A DNA stretch of 44,742 nt from Acidimicrobiia bacterium (GTDB taxonomy: Bacteria; Actinomycetota; Acidimicrobiia; Acidimicrobiales; CAIXPF01), in contig CANJRG010000026.1 in the NCBI GenBank assembly GCA_947476745.1, forward strand, positions 1 to 44,742, in the 5' to 3' direction. The translations under genes and the position numbers were made by a program. Under the pieces are notes generated by a model. The model saw nothing but the letters and a program-made list of their open reading frames with translations. It did no database searches and was not told the origin of the DNA. Below are positions 1-6,428 of the stretch, one piece after another; position 1 is the stretch's first letter, and every line of letters starts with the position of its first letter.

Positions 1-30
1 CGTTGGACCGACATCAACAAGGGCCGCTGA
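1..30 (+). CDS. C-terminal end of an upstream gene (partial)
   Basis: Frame 1 is open from the window edge and reads RWTDINKGR before a TGA at 28-30. A hairpin at 119-144 follows, and the next gene is convergent, which fits the end of a rightward gene. Nine residues are too few to assign a family. Confidence 0.4.
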   Translation, partial: RWTDINKGR

Positions 31-118
31 CCGACCACCACGACACACGGTGTCACTCGGCGCAACACGGCGTCATACCGTCGGGTATTCCCGAGGGTGG
101 GCGTTGAGAACGGGAGAC

Positions 119-144
119 GGGCCGGGCGTACACACGCCCGGCCC
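119..144. terminator. Bidirectional terminator-like hairpin
   Basis: A perfect 11-bp inverted repeat (GGGCCGGGCGT / ACGCCCGGCCC) with a 4-nt loop at 130-133 lies between the rightward gene ending at 30 and the leftward gene ending at 162. There is no T-tract, as is common for high-GC actinobacterial terminators. Confidence 0.6.
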
Positions 145-161
145 GGCCGCGTCGGCCGTGA

Positions 162-755
162 TCAGCCCTCGAGGCCCGCGAGGTGGCTACTGCTGTTGAA
201 CGCCAGCAGTGCCGGGTTGCCCGGGGCGGTGCGGACACGGGTGATGGTGGCCTGGCCGAGGGTCATCCGCCACGACGTGGCCGGGCCGGAAACGCCCAAC
301 GCCCACGCCACGGCGGCCTTGATCGGCGACACATGGCTGAACACCACCACGTCGCGCTCGCCGGCCTCGGCCGCAAGGTCACCGCAGGCCTGTTCGACCC
401 GGGCCTGCAAGCGGGTCAGGCTCTCGCCACCCGCCGGAACGAACTCGGCGTCGGCCCGCCAGCGGGCCCACAGTGCGGGTTCGACCTCGCGCACCGGCAC
501 CCCGTCGAGGCTGCCGTAGTCGAGTTCGACGAACCGCTCGTCGATCTCCACCGGGAGCTGCAGCGCGGCAGCCGTCTGGCGGGCCCGCAACAACGGGCTC
601 GACAGCACCCGCGGCCGGTCGAGCCCCTGCAGCGCCCCGGCGATGGCCTCGGCCTGTTGCGCCCCGAGTGGGTCGAGCGGGTTGTCGATGTGTCCCTGCA
701 GTAGCCCTGCGGCATTGGCCGACGTACGACCGTGGCGCACCAGAATCAAAGCCAT
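162..755 (-). CDS. Histidine phosphatase family protein (phosphoglycerate mutase-like)
   Basis: 197 aa, the usual size for a single-domain member of the histidine phosphatase superfamily. The RHG signature is at residues 7-9 (H8 is the predicted phosphohistidine), with an acidic segment VELDYG around E77 and the second catalytic histidine in VVFSHVSP at H141. The family removes phosphate from small metabolites or, in some members, acts as a mutase; the substrate cannot be read from the sequence. The ATG at 755 is supported by a GAGGAGG ribosome binding site at 764-770. It is the last gene of a leftward three-gene operon, 19 bp after the membrane protein at 775-1257. No signal peptide, so cytoplasmic. 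Confidence 0.88.
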   Translation of the reverse strand: MALILVRHGRTSANAAGLLQGHIDNPLDPLGAQQAEAIAGALQGLDRPRVLSSPLLRARQTAAALQLPVEIDERFVELDYGSLDGVPVREVEPALWARWRADAEFVPAGGESLTRLQARVEQACGDLAAEAGERDVVVFSHVSPIKAAVAWALGVSGPATSWRMTLGQATITRVRTAPGNPALLAFNSSSHLAGLEG

Positions 756-774
756 CGATGGTTCCTCCTCGTTT

Positions 775-1257
775 TCATGCCACCAGGTCGCGGCCTAACC
801 GGCCGGTATGGAGGAAGTCGTCCCGGCGTGACGGCTCGGTGAGGTCGAAGGTGCGGATCATCCACCACAGGGCGGCCAGACCCGCCAGCTCCAGCACCAC
901 GACCAGTGGCCACGGACGGATCTCAGGCAAGGAGCGATCGGTGAAACCCCAGCCGAAGAACGGCCACCAGAACAGGTTCTTGTCGGTCCAGGTTCCGTCC
1001 AGCACGAGATGCGCGTACAGACCGACCGGTATGCCCAGCCAGCGACGGCGCAGCAGCCGCCGCCGATGCGTCGCCGCCATCACCAACGCCATGGCAGCGG
1101 TGGCTCCGACCAGGGTGTGCAGCACCATCGGGCGCCCGGCGAGCAGCTCGGCCAGCGGCAGAACCGCACCCGCCATCACCAGACGGTGGTCGAGGGCCGG
1201 GCTGCGGAAAACCAGCCAGACCGCGGCGAAACTGCACCCGAGGAACCAGAGGAACAT
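775..1257 (-). CDS. Small integral membrane protein, YdjM-like metal-dependent hydrolase family
   Basis: 160 aa with about four hydrophobic segments. The start is taken at MFLWFLGC, because the sequence upstream in this frame is the reversed image of the preceding gene and lies inside it. An early ALDHRLV motif and a late HLVLDGTW followed by an aromatic LFWWPFFGW stretch resemble the membrane-bound YdjM/DUF457 family annotated as metal-dependent hydrolases, in which conserved His and Asp at membrane edges define the family. The start lies 16 bp after the stop of the zinc-ribbon gene and the stop lies 19 bp before the phosphatase gene, so the three are probably co-transcribed. The family match is moderate and the biochemical role is unproven. 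Confidence 0.68.
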   Translation of the reverse strand: MFLWFLGCSFAAVWLVFRSPALDHRLVMAGAVLPLAELLAGRPMVLHTLVGATAAMALVMAATHRRRLLRRRWLGIPVGLYAHLVLDGTWTDKNLFWWPFFGWGFTDRSLPEIRPWPLVVVLELAGLAALWWMIRTFDLTEPSRRDDFLHTGRLGRDLVA

Positions 1258-1273
1258 GGCGAGTGCGTGCCGC

Positions 1274-1984
1274 TCAGTGCAGCACGAGCCGGCCGCACTC
1301 GTCGCACTCGGCGAGCCCGGCCTCGAGATGACGGATACGGTCCACCTCGACCGCGGGCATCTGCGACGGACAGCCCTCGCAGCGCGAGCCCACCAGGCGA
1401 ACCACCGTCGAGGGGGCCAGCTGCGGGCGGGCGGCAGCGTAACGGGCCAGCGCCTCGGCCGGCACCTCACCGGCGGCCGCGGCACGCTGGGCCACGGTGG
1501 CCTGCAGCTCGGCGTTCACCGCCACCTCCGCCTCGGCGAGGGCCACCGTGGCGGTGTCGGCGGCGGCCTCGGCGGCCGTGAGCCGGGCCCGCAGCTCGGC
1601 GACGCTGTCGACCAGCGGCTCGATCTGCATCATCAGCTCCAGGACGGCCTCGTCGAGCTGGGCGCTGCGACGTCGCAGCGAGCTGATCTCCTCCTGGATG
1701 GCCTGCAGCTCGCGCAATGCGGTGACCGCGCCGCTGTAGAGCCGGCGGTTCTCGCTGTCGGCCTTGGCCCGTATCCCGTCAGCCTCACCCTCGATACGAC
1801 GTTGCTCCCGTTCGAGCTCCCGCTGTGGTGCCGCGCGGCCCGCCAGCTCGGTATCAAGTGCCGCGACCAGCGCGTTGGCCTCGTCGAGCACCCGGCGCTC
1901 GGGCAGTGTGGCCAGACGGTGGCGAAGCGCACCGGTGGTGTTGTCGAGCTCCTGGACGGTGAGCAACGCTGCCAGATCGGTCAT
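1274..1984 (-). CDS. C4 zinc-ribbon, coiled-coil hairpin protein (DUF164/CT398-like)
   Basis: 236 aa. Residues about 5-180 are Ala/Glu/Arg-rich with heptad-like spacing, a long coiled-coil hairpin. The C-terminus carries two knuckles, C202-x2-C205 and C227-x2-C230, forming a zinc ribbon. This is the architecture of the COG1579 family, thought to bind nucleic acid or act as an adaptor; no enzyme activity is expected. It is the first gene of the leftward operon 1984-162. A TAGGAT box at 1994-1999 lies 9 bases before the ATG, so its transcript would have almost no leader. It is divergent from the oxidoreductase at 2044 across only 59 bp. Confidence 0.88.
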   Translation of the reverse strand: MTDLAALLTVQELDNTTGALRHRLATLPERRVLDEANALVAALDTELAGRAAPQRELEREQRRIEGEADGIRAKADSENRRLYSGAVTALRELQAIQEEISSLRRRSAQLDEAVLELMMQIEPLVDSVAELRARLTAAEAAADTATVALAEAEVAVNAELQATVAQRAAAAGEVPAEALARYAAARPQLAPSTVVRLVGSRCEGCPSQMPAVEVDRIRHLEAGLAECDECGRLVLH

Positions 1985-1993
1985 CGGAGGATG

Positions 1994-1999
1994 ATCCTA
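1994..1999 (-). promoter_or_regulatory. -10 box (TAGGAT) of the zinc-ribbon operon
   Basis: TAGGAT on the minus strand ends 9 bases before the ATG at 1984, predicting a leader of only a few bases. Confidence 0.5.
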
Positions 2000-2030
2000 C
2001 GGCACCCGAGCCCGGCCGCCACCGGCCGCC

Positions 2031-2036
2031 TACGCT
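2031..2036 (+). promoter_or_regulatory. -10 box (TACGCT), leaderless start
   Basis: TACGCT ends 7 bases before the ATG at 2044, so transcription would begin at or within a base of the start codon. Confidence 0.55.
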
Positions 2037-2043
2037 CGGAGCC

Positions 2044-3078
2044 ATGGCACGTTTCGCTCTGGCCGGTACCGGCGCCATGGCTGCGGTATGGGCCCAGCTG
2101 CTGAGCGTGCTCGACGGACACCGGCTCGACGCGGTGAGCTCCCGTGATACGGGACGCGCCGAACACCTCGCCCGGGCATACTCGGCCCGTCCGGTGGCGC
2201 TGGCCGACTTGGCCGATGCCGGTGAGATCGTGGTGGTGGCCGGAGCACCGGCCACCCACGCCGGCGACGCCCTGCAGGCCGTGCGCGCCGGGGCGGCCAC
2301 CATCGTGGAGGCGCCACTGAGCACCACGCTGGCCGAAGCCGACGAGCTGTTGGCAGCGGTCGCGTCCGGTGCTCGGGTGGCCTACGCCGAGAACCTGCTG
2401 TTCGCACCGCTGGTGCGCGAGGCCCTGCACCGGGCCAGGACCCTCGGCCCGATCCAATATCTCGAGGCCCGGGTGGTCCAGAAGCCGTCACGACGCTGGA
2501 GCCGGGCCAACGCCGCCTGGGGTGGCGGTGCCCTGTTCGATCTCGGCGTGCACCCGTTGGCGGTCATGTTGACCCTTGCCGGGGCCGATCATCCGGTGTC
2601 GGTGCGGGCCCGCTTCGAGCGTCGTGCGTCCTCGATGATCGACGCCGTGGAGGACCTTGCGGTGGTGGACCTGCAGTTCGCGTCGGGCGGACGGGGCTCG
2701 TTGACGGTAAGCACCCGGGCCGACACGCCCCAGTGGGACCTGCAGCTGGCCACCAGCACGTCTGCGCTGCGCCTCGAGCTGCTGCCCGATCCGCACCTCG
2801 AGCTGCACGGGGTCGACCTGCCGCGGCCGCCACGCCGGTTCCCCGGGGTCGAGCTCGACCAGCTCGAGACCTTCGGGTACCTCGACCAGTTGTGGGAGAA
2901 CGGCCGGGACCTGACCGTGGCGTCGGCCACGCCATGGCTCGGAGCTGCGTTCGGCCGCTACGTGCTCGACGTCATCTGCGGTTCGTACTGCTCGGCGGGA
3001 ACGGGCCAGGCCGAACCGTTGCCCTTCCGAGGGCCGCGAGGGCTGACCCCGTGGCAGCTGTGGCGGGGCATGGGGTGA
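2044..3078 (+). CDS. Gfo/Idh/MocA family oxidoreductase, EKP lysine replaced
   Basis: 344 aa. An N-terminal Rossmann fold carries the dinucleotide motif AGTGAMA (G8, G10, A13). The C-terminal alpha/beta domain has the conserved GGGALFDLGVHPL segment (D166, H170) of NAD(P)-dependent sugar or cyclitol dehydrogenases. In most members the loop after the Rossmann fold reads EKP and its lysine takes part in catalysis or cofactor binding. Here it reads EAP (E89-A90-P91), so activity may be altered or lost. It is translated from ATG 2044 with a TACGCT -10 box directly upstream and no Shine-Dalgarno. Neighbours give no pathway clue. Confidence 0.88.
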   Translation: MARFALAGTGAMAAVWAQLLSVLDGHRLDAVSSRDTGRAEHLARAYSARPVALADLADAGEIVVVAGAPATHAGDALQAVRAGAATIVEAPLSTTLAEADELLAAVASGARVAYAENLLFAPLVREALHRARTLGPIQYLEARVVQKPSRRWSRANAAWGGGALFDLGVHPLAVMLTLAGADHPVSVRARFERRASSMIDAVEDLAVVDLQFASGGRGSLTVSTRADTPQWDLQLATSTSALRLELLPDPHLELHGVDLPRPPRRFPGVELDQLETFGYLDQLWENGRDLTVASATPWLGAAFGRYVLDVICGSYCSAGTGQAEPLPFRGPRGLTPWQLWRGMG

Positions 3079-3384
3079 ACGGCCTGGTGGTCGGTGGCTG
3101 TGCCCGTCGGCGGCCTGCCTGCCCGGCTGGACGAACCAGGCCCGGACGCGGCCTGCGCCGCCGAGGAGGGAGTCGGCGGCGCAGATCGACGGCCTTGCGG
3201 CCTAGTGGTTGACCCGGGCGGTGCCTCCCGGGCCTCTTGAATACTAAGAGCGGTCGGCCCGCCACTCAAGAGGATCGTGGTCGCTCCCCCGCCGAAACGG
3301 GCGAAATCCCAACCGCGGATAGTCCGTGGCGAACGACGCCCGGGCGAGCGGTAGCGCCTCGGCGCCGACGACGGGGCCCGGGTG
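3079..3384. other. Gene-free, hairpin-rich spacer between convergent genes
   Basis: No convincing coding frame on either strand. There are several inverted repeats: 3153-3164/3173-3184 (12 bp), 3191-3194/3199-3202, CCCGGG at 3213-3218/3227-3232, and CCTCTTGA at 3233-3240 with TCAAGAGG at 3266-3273. On the plus strand, 3300-3325 (GGGCGAAATCCC, AACCGCGGATAGTCCG) and 3364-3390 (GCCGAC, CCGGGTG) are reminiscent of FMN-riboswitch segments. Required parts are missing and no rightward gene follows, so no RNA family is assigned. Confidence 0.4.
3153..3184. terminator. Terminator-like hairpin after the oxidoreductase gene
   Basis: A perfect 12-bp inverted repeat, CTGCGCCGCCGA / TCGGCGGCGCAG, with an 8-nt purine loop, 75 bp after the stop at 3078. 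No T-tract. Confidence 0.5.
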
Positions 3385-3558
3385 CTAGAGCACGAGGTAC
3401 AGGAACGTCCCGATGGCGCTGGCGCCCATGGCCACGGCGACGAGAATCGCCGTCCAGTACACGCCTGGTGAGCGGTGCCGGAGGGTCGACGAGGTGACCG
3501 CGTGGGTGTGGTCGGCCCGTGGCGTGATCCGTCCGTTGCTGTGCTGCCGTTCATTCAC
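3385..3558 (-). CDS. Small single-pass membrane protein of unknown function
   Basis: 57 aa from a GTG at 3558. Residues 1-30 are polar (NERQHSNGRI, RADHTH) and residues about 33-57 form one hydrophobic helix that ends the protein (VYWTAILVAVAMGASAIGTF). A longer upstream reading in this frame overlaps the metallopeptidase gene and is not protein-like. The start is supported by a minus-strand TAGCGT box at 3566-3571 ending 7 bases before the GTG, the same spacing seen at other genes here. Resembles short actinobacterial membrane peptides; no function is proposed. Confidence 0.55.
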   Translation of the reverse strand: MNERQHSNGRITPRADHTHAVTSSTLRHRSPGVYWTAILVAVAMGASAIGTFLYLVL

Positions 3559-3565
3559 GGGACAC

Positions 3566-3571
3566 ACGCTA
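3566..3571 (-). promoter_or_regulatory. -10 box (TAGCGT), leaderless GTG start
   Basis: Minus-strand TAGCGT ends 7 bases before the GTG at 3558 and decides the start of the 57-aa protein. Confidence 0.5.
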
Positions 3572-3659
3572 ACCCGCCGACATGCCCGAGAGGTGACACC
3601 GTCCGGTTGTATTCGGCCTGGCGCCGGTACCGGTCCCGGCCGGTCGTCCGAGCCCGGTG

Positions 3660-4499
3660 TCAACCCCGGGTCAGGCGGGCAACCAGGGCAAGGTCCGCCC
3701 CGCTGGGCTGGCCGGCGACTTCGGACATGGTCCTGCCACCGAGCTGCCACACGGCGAAGGCCTCCGCCCAATCTCCGCAGCCGCTGCTGAAGTCCGAGTA
3801 GGCCCCACTCGGCCACCACGGCACGTCGAGCCGCCCCCGAGCCTCGAGCCATGTCGTGCGCTCCGCCTGGCCGAACAGCGTGAGGTCGACGGCATGGCCG
3901 AGCTCGTGGGCCAAGGTGAACGCCAGGTCCGCAGCGCTCTGGGACGATCGGGCGTAGATCTCGATGCGCCGCTCGGCGATCCAGGTGTAGCCCAGGTAGC
4001 CCGTGCGACCGGGGAGGAACTCGATGGTCCATCCCGGCAGGCGCTGTTGCCACGGATAGGAGATCAACGCCAGCACCTCGGCCCGTCGCTCGGCGAGAGG
4101 GTCGACCGCCGGGGGTGGCGCCGTCGTGGCGGGGGGCAGGGTCGTCGTCGGTGTCGGTGGGACCGAGGTGGTGACGGCGGCCGATGGCGCCGTCGTGGTG
4201 GGTGGGACGACGGCCGTGGCGGACGTCGGAACCGCGGGCGGAGCAACCGTGACGGCAGGGGCGACCGTGGTGGCAGTTGCCGGTGTCGTGGCGCCGGCGT
4301 CTCGCTCGCCGCCCGTCGCCGGCGTCTGCGTTGCACCGTCCACCAGCGGGAGATCACGACCGGTGGGAAGCGTGGCCGCAGCCGTGGCGGCGGCGGTCGG
4401 GCGTGGACGCGGCGGGGCCGCTACCTCCTGCGATCCGCAGCCACAGAGCGCCGCCACCCCCACTGCGAACGATCGAAGAACCTTGCGCCGCCCGCCCAT
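3660..4499 (-). CDS. Secreted zinc metallopeptidase-like lipoprotein (HELGH)
   Basis: 279 aa. The N-terminus is basic then hydrophobic and ends LCGC (C21), an imperfect lipobox, so the protein is probably exported and perhaps lipidated. Residues about 28-132 are a Pro/Thr/Ala/Val low-complexity linker suited to crossing the cell wall. The folded domain (about 135-279) holds HELGH (H198-H202, Zn ligands and catalytic Glu) and a downstream DWAEAFA with E246 as the likely third ligand, as in gluzincins. Substrate unknown; cell-wall or extracellular protein turnover is inferred. Start ATG 4499 has a TAGACC sequence 7 bases upstream. Transcribed alone, 158 bp after the M20 peptidase gene. Confidence 0.8.
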   Translation of the reverse strand: MGGRRKVLRSFAVGVAALCGCGSQEVAAPPRPRPTAAATAAATLPTGRDLPLVDGATQTPATGGERDAGATTPATATTVAPAVTVAPPAVPTSATAVVPPTTTAPSAAVTTSVPPTPTTTLPPATTAPPPAVDPLAERRAEVLALISYPWQQRLPGWTIEFLPGRTGYLGYTWIAERRIEIYARSSQSAADLAFTLAHELGHAVDLTLFGQAERTTWLEARGRLDVPWWPSGAYSDFSSGCGDWAEAFAVWQLGGRTMSEVAGQPSGADLALVARLTRG

Positions 4500-4657
4500 T
4501 GTGAGCGGTCTAAGCCGTGAACCGAGCCGCCGTACCAGGACGTTCGTCCCGGAGCGGGGATTCGTCGCCCACCCACGCCGAAGCGTGACCGACGTCGCAC
4601 CCTACGTGGTCCGACGCCTGACGCTCGGTGACCGTCGGCCTCCGGTAGTGAGACCGG

Positions 4658-6028
4658 TCAGCCGAGCAGATCCTCGGCGATTCCCACCCAGTAGTCGGCA
4701 CACAGCCCCAGCGATTCGGTGTCGATCCGCTCGTCGTGGCCGTGGAAGCGGCTGGCGAACTGCTCGAAGCTGACCGACGGGGCGAACAACCCGGTGCCGT
4801 AGGCCACCGTGCCCTTGCCCCGGAAGAACCGGCTGTCGGTGGCGCCGACGATCAGCTCCGGCAGCAGCTCGGCCTCGGGGTACGCCACCCGGGTCCGCTC
4901 GGTGAGGATCTCCCACAACGGGTTCCGGGTCGAGCTGGCACTGGCCTCGTCGTTGAAGATGTGGCTCACCTCGACCTGCTCAGCGAGCTCGCCGAGGGCC
5001 TCCCGGAGGTAGCCGTCGACGTCCTCGCCGGTCACGCCGGGCAGGGTGCGGATGTCGACGTCGATCTCCACCACGTCGGGGATCACGTTGGTCTTCACCC
5101 CGCCATGGACCACGTTCGGCGAGATGGTGGTGTGGGTGCACGCATGGAGGTGCTTGGCCGAGCTCGGCTTCAGCTCGCTGAGCGCGGACTCGATGCGGGC
5201 CGGATCCAACAGGGCAGCCTTGAGGTCCTCGGGCATGGAGCTGGTGGTGATCCGTGCCGCCCACAACTCGTCGAGCTTGGCCGCGGGCTGGTAGCGGGCC
5301 AGGCGTGAGACCACCTCGGCGGCCTTCACCACGGCGTTGTCGGTGCCGTAGGGCATCGAGCCGTGGCCGGGAGTGCCCTTGACCCGCAGACGACGCCAGG
5401 CGATGCCTTTCTCGCCGATGCAGATGCCGACCCGCCGGCCTCCCCCGTGGTTCCAGCCGCCCATCTCGGTCAACACGTAATCCAGCCGGCCGTTGTGACC
5501 GAGGAAGGCGTCCCAGTTGTGGTCGACCATCCACTTGGCACCCCAGACGCCGCCTGCCTCCTCGTCACCGACCCCGAAGTAGAGCAGGGTCCCCTTCGGC
5601 TTCCAGTTCGAGCGTGCGAGCTGCTTGAACGCCACCGCCATCGACGACGTGAGGTTCAACATGTCGATGGCGCCGCGACCCCACACCTCCTTGATCGGAC
5701 GTCCGTCGGGGCCCTCCGCATCGAGCACCAGCCCACCGAAGGGGTCCTGGGTCCAGCCGTCGGGGCTGACCGGCACGACGTCGGTGTGGCCCATGAAACA
5801 CAGCGTCGGTGCCTCGGGATCGGTGCCCTCGATCCGGGCGATCATCGAATCGCGTCCCGGCCGAGGTGTGTAGGTCTCGATCTCGACCCCGGGACCTTCG
5901 AGGAAGGTACGCAGCAGGTCGGAGTTGCGGGTCTCGTTGCCCGAATCCGGCGTGCCGTCGTTGACGCAGGCGTTGCGGATCAACGTCGACAACAACTCGG
6001 TCGTTTCCTGGGTGTGTTCACCGGCCAT
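4658..6028 (-). CDS. M20/ArgE/DapE family metallopeptidase (carboxypeptidase-like)
   Basis: 456 aa, typical length. The metal site is recognisable in order: MGHTDVVP (H81, with D83 next to it), RGAIDML (bridging D122) and GDEEAGG (catalytic E156 and ligand E157). Between residues about 200 and 320 is the small lid/dimerisation domain with the family KGTPGHGSMP segment. Members hydrolyse peptide or N-acyl bonds of small substrates such as dipeptides and acyl-amino acids; the exact substrate cannot be told. No signal peptide. A minus-strand TAGGGT box ends 5 bases before the ATG, so the mRNA is probably leaderless. Single gene, divergent from the helicase. Confidence 0.92.
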   Translation of the reverse strand: MAGEHTQETTELLSTLIRNACVNDGTPDSGNETRNSDLLRTFLEGPGVEIETYTPRPGRDSMIARIEGTDPEAPTLCFMGHTDVVPVSPDGWTQDPFGGLVLDAEGPDGRPIKEVWGRGAIDMLNLTSSMAVAFKQLARSNWKPKGTLLYFGVGDEEAGGVWGAKWMVDHNWDAFLGHNGRLDYVLTEMGGWNHGGGRRVGICIGEKGIAWRRLRVKGTPGHGSMPYGTDNAVVKAAEVVSRLARYQPAAKLDELWAARITTSSMPEDLKAALLDPARIESALSELKPSSAKHLHACTHTTISPNVVHGGVKTNVIPDVVEIDVDIRTLPGVTGEDVDGYLREALGELAEQVEVSHIFNDEASASSTRNPLWEILTERTRVAYPEAELLPELIVGATDSRFFRGKGTVAYGTGLFAPSVSFEQFASRFHGHDERIDTESLGLCADYWVGIAEDLLG

Positions 6029-6033
6029 GCCGC

Positions 6034-6039
6034 ACCCTA
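6034..6039 (-). promoter_or_regulatory. -10 box (TAGGGT) of the M20 peptidase gene
   Basis: Minus-strand TAGGGT ends 5 bases before the ATG at 6028; the predicted transcript has essentially no leader. Confidence 0.5.
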
Positions 6040-6251
6040 CCGCTCCGGGTCACCACCACCGGGCCCAACCAACCGCGTTGGGTGTCGAAAATGCGTACGA
6101 ACCCCACCCTGCGTGGTTTGGCCCGCCGTTCGGCACGGATCGCCGCCGGGCAGGAAGCACCAGGGAAAACCCGTCGCAGCGATTCGACGTCGATTCGGTG
6201 CGACGATGATTCGCCGAAGGATCGAACGCGGCCGACTCGAGGAAATCGGCC

Positions 6252-6305
6252 AGTTCAGCGAGTTCGGCGAGTTCAGCGAGTTCGGCGAGTTCAGCGAGTT
6301 CGGCG
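6252..6305. repeat. 18-bp tandem repeat, three perfect copies
   Basis: AGTTCAGCGAGTTCGGCG occurs at 6252-6269, 6270-6287 and 6288-6305; each copy is itself two near-identical 9-mers. It sits in the 400-bp gene-free spacer 6029-6428 between divergent genes. Apart from the promoter box at 6034-6039 and this array, nothing recognisable is seen in the spacer; short open frames through the array give only repetitive peptides. Confidence 0.85.
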
Positions 6306-6428
6306 CAGGCTGGAGACCGCCGAGGGGGAGGACGGCGCAATCGGCAATGGTCGCGGCTCGACCGAAACCTGGCTCCGGTGCCCCGTCGTGCACCGTGCAG
6401 GAGGACTGCCCGTGCTACCAATCGTGGG

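Noticed and set aside
3079-3384. RNase P RNA, tmRNA, SRP RNA, group I intron or a functional FMN riboswitch
   Set aside because: The conserved cores (GAGGAAAGTCC of RNase P, tRNA-like ends of tmRNA, GGAAGGAAGCA of SRP RNA, the GACTAGACGG core of group I introns, the GGTGAAATTCC arm of FMN switches) were not found on either strand.
6252-6305. CRISPR array
   Set aside because: Units are contiguous 18-mers without spacers, and no cas genes are present.
6037-6393. Minus-strand frame encoding an LNSPNS repeat peptide
   Set aside because: The repetitive peptide comes from the 18-bp DNA array, there is no ribosome binding site, and the flanks are not protein-like.
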